A stretch of DNA of 64,000 nt, taken from positions 155,227,663-155,291,662 of the forward strand of contig NC_090023.1 in NCBI RefSeq assembly GCF_037176765.1, written 5' to 3'. The position numbers and the translations under genes were made by a program. This DNA is from Anolis sagrei. Its lineage: Eukaryota; Chordata; Lepidosauria; Squamata; Anolidae. Positions 20,200 to 31,774 of the stretch are shown piece by piece. Position 1 is the stretch's first letter. Each line of letters begins with the position of its first letter. Below the pieces are notes generated by a model. The model did no database searches, was not told the origin of the DNA, and saw only the letters and a program-made list of their open reading frames with translations.

Positions 20200-21766
20200 C
20201 ATAGATGTGAATTTCAACATTATCATCCCTTTTAATAGTAAACTTGGGTGGTAGAAGGATGGTTTGTAAGTGTGTTTCTTTTAGATCAGAAATGGCGAGT
20301 GGAAAGGAATATTTTCTACATTTCTGGAGGATTGACAATGTATAACAGTAAAATGTTCATAAAGTTTTAAAAAGGAACTAAAGAATAACATAATGGCTCT
20401 GTGGGCTTCAGATACTTTATGGGATAGCAGAGAGATCTCAGAACGTGGGAAAGAAGAAAAAATATAACATTTGCAAATTATAAACAGTTCTGCAAGTCTT
20501 TGATTTCAGGCAACCTGGAGTCCTGAATTACTCTGCTCCTGTTAGTAGCTGGTGAGACCCTACAAAATGTCTTTCACACACAGGACTTTCATTATGCAAG
20601 AATAGCTGTTTCTGACTGCTATTTGAAATTCCTTCTTCACATTATCCTTGTTTGTTCCCTCTTGCTTTTCTGTATATATCCCATGTCCTGCAGCCATGAT
20701 TTAAGGTTGTTATTCATACTGCAGAATCAAATTTTAAAGCATTTGTTGTAAAGTACTGTAGGACTCCATATTGCTATTCCCCTTTATACCATGCATAGTG
20801 GAATAAGGACACATTTGGTTGATACCTAAATTCAGGTAGAAACCTTTCCCACAACATATTAACCTTCTATGTGTAAGGAAGCTTATTTTAGTGTATAAAC
20901 ATAAGTGAAATAACTGTATCTGGTAAAATTCTGTTCTTTTGTGGATAGGATAATATTCTTTAAAGAGTTTTGTCCCAGGATTGAAAAGGATGGACTGAAA
21001 ATCATTTCATGTAAATTGAGATTTCTCGTTTACATTCCCATTTAATCTCCAGGATAGCAAAATACTGGGCCAGAAAGGGAACATCTGCAGTAGACACTGA
21101 TCAGACCATCATTCTATAATACAGTGTAATTTAACTGCTAAGCCAGAATTATAGCAAACCATGAGTATAAGAGCAAACCAGCTTCCTATGAGTAAGAGTT
21201 AATCTTAGATAAGAAAATGTTAAGAATTGAATAAATATTACTGTAGTCAGATTATTTCCTTTCCATGAGAAGATCAGATATTTACTAGGTAAGAATTTTG
21301 TTTTGTTTTTTTACTCACGGAAATATAAACATTTATGGAATAGTGTTTCTCTTAAAGAGAAATGTATATTTTAAAAGTCTCAACTGGATTGTCCTAAGCA
21401 GAAATAAAAACTAAAACAACTTTTAACTCAGTCCCTTTGAGCTTTTGAATTAATAGTTTGACACCACTTTTAATTGCCATGCCTCCATGCTATGGGATCA
21501 TAAACATTGTTGTTTTACAATGTCTTTTTCCTTCTCTGCCAAAGAGTGCTGGTGCCTTATCAGTCTACAACTCCCTTGTTTCCATAGCGTAGAGCCATGA
21601 TAGTTAAAATGTTGTCAAGCTGCATGAATTCAACACTGTATGTATTTGCACTCATACTGTCGCAATGTTTATGTGTACATCTCTTTTAAAAATGCATTCT
21701 AAAAAGGAACCTTTCGTAGTTCTATGTTGTCATGCTCATATGTATGAAATGCATTTTCATTGACAG
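20200..21766. other. DYDC2: DYDC2 intron 2, mostly unique
   Basis: AT-rich sequence without a recognisable exon. An old family E MITE lies at about 21452-21650. Confidence 0.5.
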
Positions 21767-22096
21767 AAGAAAAGTAAAGAAGATGTCAACATTCCTAAAG
21801 AATTTGAAACCGGAGCATCAAAAGAGATATTAAATGATAAACAGAATAAAAATGAACTAAATATGTCAAACAATGTGTTGAATGAGATATTTGGGGAAGT
21901 TGCAACTAACGTAACTCTTCAGGAAGCCATGCCTGAGATAACTGTTGATGAGGATTTTGATGACGTTACCAAGGACATGGAAGACACAGAGAAAAATCAA
22001 TTGGAATATTCCAAAATCCCGGAAAATGAAGATGATATACCTTCAGAAAATGACAGTTCAGATGAGGAATACAGGTCTAGTTCAGACCTAAACTGA
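21767..22096 (+). CDS. DYDC2: DYDC2 last coding exon
   Basis: A TTGACAG acceptor opens a 110-codon phase-0 exon ending in TGA. The 109 residues run KKSKEDVNIPKEFETGASKE through SSDEEYRSSSDLN; the part after EITVDEDFDDVTKDMEDTEK is very acidic, with an S/D/E-rich end suited to CK2 phosphorylation. Whole protein 51+41+109 = 201 aa, a little longer than the roughly 177 aa human protein as I recall it. No clear AATAAA within the next 300 bases. Confidence 0.82.
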   Translation, partial: KKSKEDVNIPKEFETGASKEILNDKQNKNELNMSNNVLNEIFGEVATNVTLQEAMPEITVDEDFDDVTKDMEDTEKNQLEYSKIPENEDDIPSENDSSDEEYRSSSDLN

Positions 22097-22537
22097 GATT
22101 GACTGTTTCTCAAATTTTCTTGGAGGTAAATCCCAATTAGTTAGAGAGGGCTTTGAATCAAAACATTGTGTGCAAGAATGGAATCTTAAAGAAGATACTT
22201 CAGTTAGAGTAGGGTTTTGTTTCATTGGTGTGATCTGCAGTGTTTTGAACATGATTCATAGTAGTATTTTATGGTAGTATTTTACCTCTGGGAGGATGCC
22301 GTTACCTTCATCAACCATCATGAACTAGGGTAGAAAAGTAATGCAGAGATGTAAAAGCTGCTATAGATTTTCCCCATCCAACAATCCAATCAAAAAGTGT
22401 TTATTTTCTAATGGCCACAGGCTACCATATTGGATTGCATGATTTTTTAAAAATGGTTTTAAGGTTTTATATGTTTTAATTGGTTCTTTTCATTCTTATG
22501 TTTTTATTATGTGTGGTTTTGCCATTAAATTGTTGCT

Positions 22538-22801
22538 TTTTTTGTTGTGTCAGGAGCAACTGGAGAAACTACAAGTCGCTTCTGGTTTGAGAGAATTGGC
22601 CGTCTGCAAGGACGTTGCCCAGGGGATGCCCAGATGTTTTGATGTTTTATCATCCTTGTGGGAGGCTTCTATCATGTCTCTGCATGAGGAACTGGAGTTG
22701 ATAGAGGGAGCTCATCCGCGCTCTCCCTGGATTCGAACCTGCGACCTATGATACAGTCCTACCGGCATAGGGGTTTAACCCACTGCTCCACCAGGGGCTC
22801 T
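22538..22801 (-). mobile_element. tRNA-derived SINE (family S)
   Basis: Complement has poly-A, gcgacttgtagtttctcc, a B box aggttcgaatccaggga and an A-box end. Confidence 0.8.
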
Positions 22802-23094
22802 GATATGGTTGCTTATACACACACACATACACACACATATATATGCTACCTTGAGTCCCCTATGGGGTTGAGAAGGGCAGGGTATGAACACATTAAATAA
22901 AATTTTAAAAATCCTAACAAAATAAAATAAGTTAAAAATTCTTAACAAAATTCTTGCTTGCCTTTCTCATGTTCATTCTGGGAAAGGGAGCAAGAACTGT
23001 TAGAAGTACTGTAGGGTTCTCCAACAATTTAATCCAGGTTTATGGGCATCAGTAGGTGTTTGGAGTCACTTCATAAAATAGTCAAATGATTTAC

Positions 23095-23230
23095 TACAAC
23101 CCCCCTAAAACCCTGTTAAAATCATAGGCTATCCAGTCCAACCTGCTGTGCAGGAACACAGAATCAAAGCACCTCCAACAGATGGTCATCCAGCCTCTGC
23201 TTGAGAACCTACAGGGGTGGCGGCGGTTGA
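23095..23230 (-). mobile_element. CR1 LINE fragment
   Basis: atagGCTATCCAGTCCAACCT and cagatggtcatccagcctct are the complement of the CR1 3' region. Confidence 0.65.
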
Positions 23231-23234
23231 TGAT

Positions 23235-23680
23235 ATTGAAATAATAAATAAATAAATAAATAATGTCTCTCTTCAAGGCCTGAGGTGAGTTATAATTAAC
23301 AGCTAAATTATACAATACATCTGTTAAAGATATAGATAGAACTAATTTGTACCAATAAAATGAAGTTGAAATTCATTGGTTTAAATTGATTGGATGGGCC
23401 TGCCAGAAGCTAGAAGTTTTCAGCTGTGTCTTCTGGCAGGTCATTCCACTGTCTCAGGGCCGCCTATGAAAAGGTCCTCTGGATGATGGCTGCCAGTCAG
23501 GTTCTGGCTTGTTGAAGTGTTTCCCCAGAGAACCTCAGAGACTTAAGGAATGGATTATTTGAGAGAAAGTGATCTTGTACATAACTATGTAGGACGTTAA
23601 AGGTAATAACCAACACTTTGGACATTGCCCAGAAACTAATCGGCAGCCAGTGAAGTGATATTAGTATGGATAATCTATAA
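23235..23680 (-). mobile_element. LINE 3' UTR fragment
   Basis: Starts with (AAAT)n then a body with ggcaggtcattccactgt and cggcagccagtgaagtga, a lizard LINE end that I cannot place by clade. Confidence 0.45.
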
Positions 23681-24016
23681 CAGTTCAGCAGAATTTCAAG
23701 TGGGAACAGTTTTCATTAATCACTTTAATCAGACTTTTAAATGTGAAATGTTGTCTTTGTATTGGCTCACAGTCTTTTTAGGGTGTAGTTACCTTCAGAA
23801 TAATCAGAAAGCAGATTTCATTTGAACCCCTAACTGCTTTTTGGGGGAGTCAGGGTTGATATGAGGGAAAACATGCTAAGCAGCTATGGAGGTTCATTTT
23901 AACTCATAAATACGTTTGAATATAGGTGGACATCAGTTAATGAGTTAGATGTGTTCCTGGACATTACTAATTTAACAAAAGACTTGTTACCAAAGGGGAA
24001 AAATAACATGGAAATA

Positions 24017-24022
24017 AAAGGG

Positions 24023-24059
<37 letters not shown>

Positions 24060-24330
24060 CAACTTTATTATACCCCACCACCATCTCCCCAAGGGACTCG
24101 GAGCGGCTTACAGGAGGCCAAGCCCAACAGTACATCAATAAACAAAAGCAATAAACAAAAACAATAAATACAATTAATATAAATCCCATATAAACAGTAA
24201 CACACAAGGATTTAAAAACCTATGGCCGGGCCAAATGTAATAGTTTAAAAATTAAAAAATAAACGCTGGGCATGAACAAGGTAGGATATAACTGGTATAG
24301 GGTTTTCAGAGAGATGATGGAATGCAGTCA
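24017..24330 (-). mobile_element. L2-type LINE 3' end
   Basis: (AAT)n at 24017-24050 is followed by ccccaccaccatctccccaa and gactcggagcggcttac, the complement of the L2 ends elsewhere. Confidence 0.7.
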
Positions 24331-24487
24331 ATCCCAAACCAATAGTAAAGTGGCATGGTGCTGAGAATTTTCCTATAGATTCGCACAGCACAAAAAAGGA
24401 GATGTGCAACATGTTTCAGCAAATATGCATGTGTGAACAACCAAGTCAAATAAGTATTTAATTAATAAACAAAAGTATTTGAATATT

Positions 24488-25888
24488 GATGCATGCCATT
24501 TGCCAGCAAATATGGAAAACACAAGAATGGCCATCAGACTGGAAAAAATCAACTTATATCCCCATACCAAAAAAGGGAAATGCGAAAGACTGCTCAAACT
24601 TCCGTACAGTGGCCCTTATTTCTCATGCCAGTAAGGTAATGCTCAAGATTCTGCAAGGAAGACTCCAGCAATACATGGAGCGAGAGTTGCCAGATGTTCA
24701 AGCTGGGTTTAGAAAAGGCAGAGGAACGAGAGACCAGATTGCCAATATCCGCTGGATAATGGAGAAAGGCAGGGAGTTTCAGAAAAACATCTACTTCTGC
24801 TTCATTGACTATTCTAAAGCCTTTGACTGTGTGGATCATAATAAACTGTGGCAAGTTCTTAGTGGGATGGGCATACCAAGCCACCTTGTCTCTCTCCTGA
24901 GGAATCTGTACAAGGACCAAGTAGCAACAGTCAGAACTGACCACGGAACAACAGACTGGTTCAAGATTGGGAAAGGCGTACGGCAAGGCTGCATACTCTC
25001 ACCCAACCTTTTTAACTTGTATGCAGAACACATCATGCGATGTGCGGGGCTGGATGAATGCAAAGCTGGGGTGAAAATTGCTGGAAGAAACATTAACAAC
25101 CTCAGATATGCAGATGACACCACTCTGATGGCCGAAAGCGAGGAGGAGCTGAGGAGCCTTCTAATCAAGGTGAAAGAAGAAAGCGCAAAAGCCGGGTTGC
25201 AGCTAAACGTCAAAAAAACCAAGATTATGGCAACAAGAATGATTGACAACTGGAAAATAGAGGGAGAAACCGTGGAGGCCGTGACAGACTTTGTATTTCT
25301 AGGTGCAAAGATTACTGCAGATGCAGACTGTAGCCAGGAAATCAGAAGACGCTTACTTCTTGGGAGGAGAGCAATGTCCAATCTCGATAAAATAGTAAAG
25401 AGTAGAGACATCAGACTGGCAACAAAGATCCGCCTAGTCAAAGCCATGGTATTCCCTGTAGTAACCTACGGATGTGAGAGCTGGACCTTAGGGAAGGCTG
25501 AGCGAAGGAAGATCGATGCTTTTGAGCTGTGGTGCTGGAGGAAAGTTCTGAGAGTGCCTTGGACTGCGAGAAGATCCAACCAGTCCATCCTCCAGGAAAT
25601 AAAGCCCGACTGCTCACTGGAGGGAAAGATACTAGAGACAAAGTTGAAGTACTTTGGCCACATCATGAGGAGACAGGAAAGCCTAGAGAAGACAATTATG
25701 CTGGGGAAAGTGGAAGGCAAAAGGAAGAGGGGCCGACCAAGGGCAAGATGGATGGATGGCATCCTTGAAGTGACCGGACTGACCTTGAGGGAGCTGGGGG
25801 TGGTGACGGCCGACAGGGAGCTCTGGCGTGGGCTGGTCCATGAGGTCACGAAGAGTCGGAGACGACTGAACGAATGAACAACAACAAC
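24488..25888 (+). mobile_element. BovB (RTE) LINE, copy B, young 5'-truncated insertion
   Basis: One open frame of 463 codons (24486-25877) covers most of the reverse transcriptase and the C-terminus: PIPKKGNAKDCSNFRTVALI, FIDYSKAFDCVDHNKLW (catalytic Asp), GVRQGCILSPNLF, RYADDTTLMAESEEE (catalytic YADD), YGCESWTLGKAERRK, and the BovB-typical KYFGHIMRRQESLEKTIMLG. The endonuclease domain and N-terminus are missing. Exact 11-bp target duplication ATTTGAATATT (24477-24487 and 25889-25899). 3' end gtcggagacgactgaacg then (CAA)n. Confidence 0.92.
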
Positions 25889-25949
25889 ATTTGAATATTC
25901 TGGAGACTATTTGAAGGTTTCTTCCAACATGCTTAGTGATCCATAAGTT

Positions 25950-26150
25950 GTTGCTGTTGTTGCATGCTTTCAAGTTATCTTTGACTTAGTTTGACCCTAA
26001 GGAAACCAGATGTTCAGAGGCGATTTGCCTTTTTCTTCCTCTGAGGCCGAGATAATATGACTTTCCCAAAATCACCTAGTTGGCTTCTGTGGCTGAGGAA
26101 GGATTGACATTGTAGTCCCCCAGTGTCATAGTTCAGCACTCAAACCATCA
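25950..26150 (-). mobile_element. MIR-like tRNA-derived SINE
   Basis: cctctgaggccgagataatatg and cccagtgtcatagttcagc fit the reverse of a SINE with a decayed B box. Confidence 0.5.
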
Positions 26151-26159
26151 AACAAGCAG

Positions 26160-27690
26160 AGGCTTTATCAACTTAGGGGAAATTATAACTTACACAAAAC
26201 TCTTGTCGATTGAGTTTTTTGTGTGTTTCTACTGTCAGCCAGATGGTGTCACCACTGCTTAATAAGCCAAGAGCAAAATACTCTTGCCCTTTGCTTATCT
26301 CATTCCAGCTAAATGAAAACAGTGTAAGTTAAACATTCGTGTTTACAAAAAACTGTAAAAATGTTTGACAGGAAATAGTTTATGTACATTGTAAAAATGA
26401 GCCATCTACACATGGCAGTTGTATGTATTACATATGCTGAAATGCCCAATTTCTACTAATGGCAATAAAGGTGTTACTTCAATAATGGGATGATGTGTAG
26501 GTCGATCAACTTTCTTGGAAGAAGAGGTTCTCTCATCTGCAAAAGCAGGAGAGAAAAGGAAAAGATACCAAGGCTGTCCAGTTGGTGGGATGAAAGCTTG
26601 GTCAGACACTTTTAGAGAGCCACTGACAGTCAAGTAGAGCGCATCAAGATGGGCTAGTAGTAGAATGCGCCGTTGTATCAACTTCTCTGATTTTGGCTAC
26701 CAGGTTCACTGTCAAACATCTTTTAAAATAGTGAGCAGGTATGTACTTTGGCACAAAACAGTATGAACCAAACTGTTCTAGTTCCCAAGACAAATATAAA
26801 AAGATTTATCGTGACTTTCCAAATACGTGTTAACTAGTTCTATGCCTTTGCCAGATAGAGAAAAACAAGCAAAATTGCCTTGGTTGATGTTCCATACCAA
26901 AAAGGAAGACAGTATAGGAAGAGATTCAGCAACCAATTGGGGAAACCTGACACTTCATGTCTTTTTGTTCTATTTCACACATTCATTGTGAGATGCTGAG
27001 GAGAAATTCTATATGAGAAGTCACACAAGAATGTGTTCAATCAACTTTTATATTTGGGCTTAGTAAATAAAACACTGTGATGTTTTATACAAAGCTTATG
27101 TTTCCCATATTTGCCCCTGACATCCCCGTTGCCTCGGCACTATAAGAGGGTTGTGTGAGGCCAGTCACTCTTGTTGCAATGGTGTATTAACGGTGATGCC
27201 ATGGATCATATTTTTGTTCTTTGGAACCACTGGTGGTCCATGGACCACTGATGTAGTTAAGATTGTGCTGGAGGACTTAGACAGATTCACAAACACTTCT
27301 GAGGGGTTGAGATTGTGGGCACTGAATCCGTCGATAAGAGGAATCACACTGTACAGACAATCCCTGAATTACATGCATTCAACTTACAAATAACTCAGTT
27401 ATAAATAGTTAAGGCTGGGAGTGAGACAACAGGTAGTGAGAGAAATCAACCTCTTGGAAGAAAACATCACTCCTGGAACAGTGATCATAGAGTAAAGGTG
27501 TCTCCACTGAGGCTTTCTCACCAATCTTTGTGTCCACAACAAGCCAATTTTTGTTCAAAATCCAATTATCAGAGACAGAGAGGCGACATCTCCTGAACAG
27601 GCAGCAAAACAAACATCATAGGGGTTAGGCCAAAAAGGACTAAGCAATGTTTTTATACTGTCTAAAGAAAAGGGAGTTTCTAGGATCTTA
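26160..27690. other. Intergenic, nothing recognised
   Basis: No splice-bounded frame or known repeat. A short CCATGGATC / GGTCCATGG pair occurs near 27200-27245. Confidence 0.4.
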
Positions 27691-27735
27691 GCACAACTAA
27701 GATATCCTCAGTGGCCGGAGGTTTAGGGAATTTTA

Positions 27736-28500
27736 ATGGTATATGTTAGTATACTTGGGAAGTCTGATCTGGCCACAGTGTTCCATGCTCTGGTTATATC
27801 CCAAGTAGATTACTGCAACACACTCTATGTAGGATTGCCTTTGAAGACTGTTCGGAAACTCCAGCTAGTCCATTACTCACCGGAGCGTCATACAGGGAGC
27901 ATACCACCACCACCCCGCCCTGCTGTGTCAGCTCCATTGGCCACCAGTCCATTTCCGAGCACAATTCAAAGTGCTGGTCTTGGCCTATTAAGCCCTATAC
28001 AGTTCCGGCCCAGCTTACTTGTCGGAATGTATCTCCCTCTACATTCCACCTCATAGTTTGAGATCATTTGGGAAGGCCCTGCTCTCAGCCCCGTCAGCTT
28101 TGCAAAAGCGTTTGGCAGGGACAAGGGACAGGGCCTTCTTGGTGGTGACCCATCATCTGTGGAACTCGCTCCCCAGTGAGATAAGGTCGGCCTCGTCTCT
28201 CCTTTCTTTTATTAGGAAGAAACTGAAATCATATTTCTGGCACCAGGTCTTTGGATAGGCATGATAACACTTTGGATGTAGAACTGGATTGGAAGTGGCT
28301 ATGTGGTTCAATAATAACATTTTAAATTGTTTTAACTTACGCTTTTTATTGTTTTTAAATTGTTGCTATATTTGTTGTATCTCTCTGCATGTCATGGCAT
28401 TGAATTGTTGCCAGTGTTGCTAGCGTAAGCCACTCTGAGCACCCCCTTGGGGGTTGAGAAGGGCAGGGTAGAAATGTTGGAAATAAAATAAATAAATAAA
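27736..28500 (+). mobile_element. L2-type LINE 3' part
   Basis: Reverse-transcriptase C-terminus in two frames: VISQVDYCNTLYVGLPLKTV then RDRAFLVVTHHLWNSLPSEI, RSASSLLSFIRKKLKSYFW, the L2 signature. 3' UTR with gccactctgagcaccccctt and (AAAT)n to 28500. Two more LINE 3' ends follow at about 28515-28670 and 28732-28877. Confidence 0.8.
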
Positions 28501-28879
28501 TGTTGTAAATTATTAATTTGTTTTATATGGGTTATGAAATGTGCGATTTGTTTATTTAGTTTATGTTTCTGTTGAATTTTTTGTTTGTAATTTTTTATTG
28601 GTTTTTAACACTGTACGTTGCTTTGAATCCCACCCACGGGAGAAAAGTGGGATAAAAGCATTTGCAAATATTGAGTAATGGACATAGGAAAACGGAACAA
28701 CTATACGATGTAATTGGACAATGTTTTTATTGAGGATTTACTGATTTACTTTTGTATTGTTGTTGTTATGATTTTATTGACGTTAATGTCTTAAATTGTA
28801 TTTGTACTCTGTGGCATTGCCTTGTCACCGCAAGGCTGAGAGGGGCGGTATACAAATAAAGTAAATAAATAAATAAATG

Positions 28880-29215
28880 GAGGCCCCCGGTGGCACAGTG
28901 GGTTAAAGCACTGAGCTGCTGAGCTTGTTGTTCGAAAGGTCGCAGGTTCAATTCCGGGGAGCGGCGTGAGCTTCCGCTGTCAACCCTAGCTTCTGCCAAC
29001 CTAGCAGTTCGAAAACATGCAAATGTGAGTAGATCAATAGGTACCGCTCCGGCGGGAAGGTAACGGCGCTCCATGCAGGCATGCCGGCCACATGACCTTG
29101 GAGGTGCCTATGGACAACGCTGGCTCTTTGGCTTAGAAATGGAGATGAGCACCACACCCCAGAGTCAGACATGACTGGACTTAATGTCAGGGGACTACCT
29201 TTACCTTTACCTAAA
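28880..29215 (+). mobile_element. Sauria-type SINE (family T)
   Basis: A box tggcacagtgggttaaagc, B box ggttcaattccgggg, body gcaaatgtgagtagatcaat, and a 3' end agagtcagacatgactgga that resembles the BovB tail agagtcggagacgactgaa. Such a shared tail lets the LINE enzyme copy the SINE. Confidence 0.85.
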
Positions 29216-29333
29216 TAAATAAATATAAATAGCACAGTTGATCCAACTCAAAACTGGAGTGATTTTTTAAAACCATAGTTGCAGACTTCCACAAACATTT
29301 AAAATGAAATATTTCGTGAATAACAAACCTAGT

Positions 29334-29897
29334 ATTGTCGAAGGCTTTCATGGCTGGAATCACTAGGTTCTTGTAGGTTTTTTCGGGCTATAGGGCCATG
29401 TTCTAGAGGCATTTCTCTATGTAGTCTGACAACACAGAAATGAGAACACAGAAATGCTGGACCACTCCAACAACCACCATGTCAGACTACACAGAGAAGC
29501 CATTGAAATCCACAAGCATGTGGACAATTTCAACAGAAAGGAGACCATGAAAATGAACAAAATCTGGCTACCAGTATTAAAAAAAACTCTAAAATTACAA
29601 CAACAAAACAGCAGAGAGGAAACAACCAGGCACATCTTAACACCTCTCAACAGAACATTTCCCCAGGCTCAGCCAGGCCTTCAAATGCTAATGAAGGTGG
29701 TCAGCTGAAACATTCACACCTAGCTTCAGCAGAGAGCTCTTTGCCCCACCCCAGCCATTCCACAGATATATAAACCCATTGTCCTATTTCCAACAGACCT
29801 CACTACCTCTGAGGATGCTTGCCATAGATGCAGGCGAAACGTCAGGAGAAATGCCTCTAGAACATGGCCCTATAGCCCGAAAAAACCTACAAGAACC
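29334..29897. mobile_element. Penelope-like retroelement, short inverted left arm
   Basis: A broken fossil. The first ~90 bases are the inverted terminal sequence; the rest runs plus, with REAIEIHKHVDNFNRKETMK and the same terminal sequence at the right end. Exact 13-bp target duplication TAACAAACCTAGT (29321-29333 and 29898-29910). Confidence 0.8.
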
Positions 29898-29910
29898 TAA
29901 CAAACCTAGT

Positions 29911-30040
29911 GTTCCAGAAACTGGCCTTCCAGGTTGGGACTTCAGTTCCCATAATCCCTGATCATTGGCCAAGGCAGCTGAGGCTTCTAGGAATTGAAGT
30001 CCAAAACACCTGGAGGTGCAGAGTTTGGGAATCTGCTGTG
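29911..30040. mobile_element. hAT-like MITE (family C) upstream of EXOSC3
   Basis: gggacttcagttcccataat and its partner taggaattgaagtccaaaac are complementary halves. It ends about 230 bp before the EXOSC3 start codon. Confidence 0.55.
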
Positions 30041-30273
30041 TATTCAGATTACAAGGCAAGAGAGTCTCGGAAAAGGGACGCCTGGTACTCCTTGTCAAAA
30101 GGCCTGGCTGCAGCCAACGACAAACGGAGGCCTCCAACTGCCAGCATTCCAAACTTTTGTCCGTCGCTCTTTGTGAACGTCGCCAGTTCCAAGGAGACCA
30201 GTGGAGACAGAGGGTTCTGAGCTACGCATGCGCAAACGGATCCCGCGAGACCTCAACGGCCGCTCGCGCAGTC
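30041..30273 (+). promoter_or_regulatory. EXOSC3: EXOSC3 promoter and 5' UTR
   Basis: GC and CpG content rise sharply. A near-consensus NRF1 palindrome CGCATGCGCA is at 30225-30234. A second, perfect TGCGCATGCGC lies in intron 1 at 30567-30577. No TATA box, as expected for a housekeeping CpG promoter. Confidence 0.65.
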
Positions 30274-30543
30274 ATGGCGGACGTCGGCGCCTGCGAGGCC
30301 CAGGAGCGGGTCGGGCGAGTAGTGCTGCCGGGGGAGGCGCTGCTCCTGCCGGGCCACGCAGAGGCGGACAGCGAGCGGCTACGCCTGTCGGCCAACGGGC
30401 CTCAGAAGGGGAAGCTGGTGTGCGGGCCGGGCCTGAGGCGCGGTGGAGAAGGCCTGCTGGTTACGAAATGCGGCCTACTACGCTACCGCGGCCCCGGAAG
30501 TGGCTCTGGAGGCGTTTATTGGGTAGACTCTCAGCAGAGGCGG
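30274..30543 (+). CDS. EXOSC3: EXOSC3 exon 1 (exosome subunit Rrp40)
   Basis: Start ATG in GTCATGGCG context. 90 codons from MADVGACEAQERVGRVVLPG to VYWVDSQQRR, then a GTAAGG donor. EXOSC3 is one of the three S1/KH cap subunits of the RNA exosome, which threads RNA to the nucleases in the nucleus and cytoplasm. This exon encodes the N-terminal domain; motifs such as LCGPGLR-type KLVCGPGLRR and LLVTKCGLLRYR match the family. The full gene has four coding exons (270, 150, 152, 205 bp), 258 aa against 275 in human. Confidence 0.95.
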
Positions 30544-30566
30544 GTAAGGAAGCGCGAGGGCCAGAC

Positions 30567-30577
30567 TGCGCATGCGC
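30567..30577. promoter_or_regulatory. NRF1 consensus palindrome in intron 1
   Basis: TGCGCATGCGC matches the NRF1 consensus and sits 24 bp after the exon 1 donor. Confidence 0.6.
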
Positions 30578-30775
30578 GCTTGAGCACTTCTTATATGTAC
30601 CCTATGGGAGTGGAGCGCTGTCTAAGAGTTGCTCAAGTAAACTGACAGAAGGATTTTGTTTATATATAACGTTATACCAAGTGCTGTAGGTTATATAGTT
30701 TGCAAACAAATTAATCATATGTGGCCTAAGCAATGCTACAATGAGGTGGATCTATAATTGGTACTAAATAATAAT

Positions 30776-31770
30776 AAGGCAGGGAGTTTCAGAAAAACAT
30801 CTATTTCTGTTTTATTGACTATTCTAAAGCCTTTGACTGTGTGAATCATACTAAATTGTGGCGAGTTCCTGGTGGTATGGGGATGCCAAGCCACCCTGTC
30901 TCTCTCCTGAGGAATCTGTATAAGGACAAAGTCGCAGCAGTAAGAACTGACCATGGAACAACAGACTGGTTCAAGATTGGGAAAGGCGTATGACAGGGTT
31001 GTATACTCTCCCCCAACCTATTCAACTTGTATGCAGAACACATCATGTGATGTGTGGGGCTTGAGGAGTACAAGGCTGGGGTGAAAATTGCTGGAAGAAA
31101 CATTAACAACCTTAGATATGCAGATGACACCACTTTGATGGCCAAAAGCGAGGAGGAGCTGAGGAGTCTTCTAATCAAGGTGAAAGAAGAAAGCACAAAA
31201 GCTGAGTTGCAGCTAAACATCAAAAAAACCAATATTATAGCAACAAGAATGATTGACAACTGGGAAATAGAGGGAGAAAACATGAAGGCAGTGACAAACT
31301 TCGTATTTCTAGGTGCAAAGATGATTCCCTGGTTGCAGACGCAGACTGCAGCCAGGGAATCAGGAGACGCTTACTTCTTGGGAGGAGAGCAATGACAAAC
31401 TCTGGTGCTGGAGGAAAGTTCTGAGAGTGCCTTGGACAGTGAGAAGATCCAACCAGTCCATACTTCAAGAAATAAAGCCTGACTGCTCATTGGAGGGAAA
31501 GATAGTAGAGGCCAAGATGAAGTACTTTGGCCACATCATGTGAAGAAAGGAAAGCTTTGGCCACATCATGTGAAGAAAGGAAAGTCAATTATGCTGGGGA
31601 AAATGGAAGGAAAAGGGAAGAGGGGCCAATCAAGGGCAAGATGGATGGATGGTATCCTTGAAGTGACTGGATTGACCTTGAAGCAGCTGGGGTGGTGACG
31701 GCCGACAAGGAGCTCTGGCATGGGCTGGTTTATGAAGTCACGAAGTGTCGGAAACAACTGAATGAACAAA
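30776..31770 (+). mobile_element. BovB (RTE) LINE, copy C
   Basis: More decayed than copy B: stops, a gap near 31320-31400 that removes the segment after GAK, and a short tandem duplication of ttggccacatcatgtgaaga at about 31529-31582. Palm motif RYADDTTLMAKSEEE is still readable. It is in EXOSC3 intron 1, same strand as the gene. Confidence 0.88.
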
Positions 31771-31774
31771 ATAA

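Noticed and set aside
30016-30645. A 209-codon frame running through EXOSC3 exon 1
   Set aside because: Only residues from the ATG at 30274 to the donor at 30544 are EXOSC3; the rest is upstream and intronic sequence that happens to be open because of high GC.
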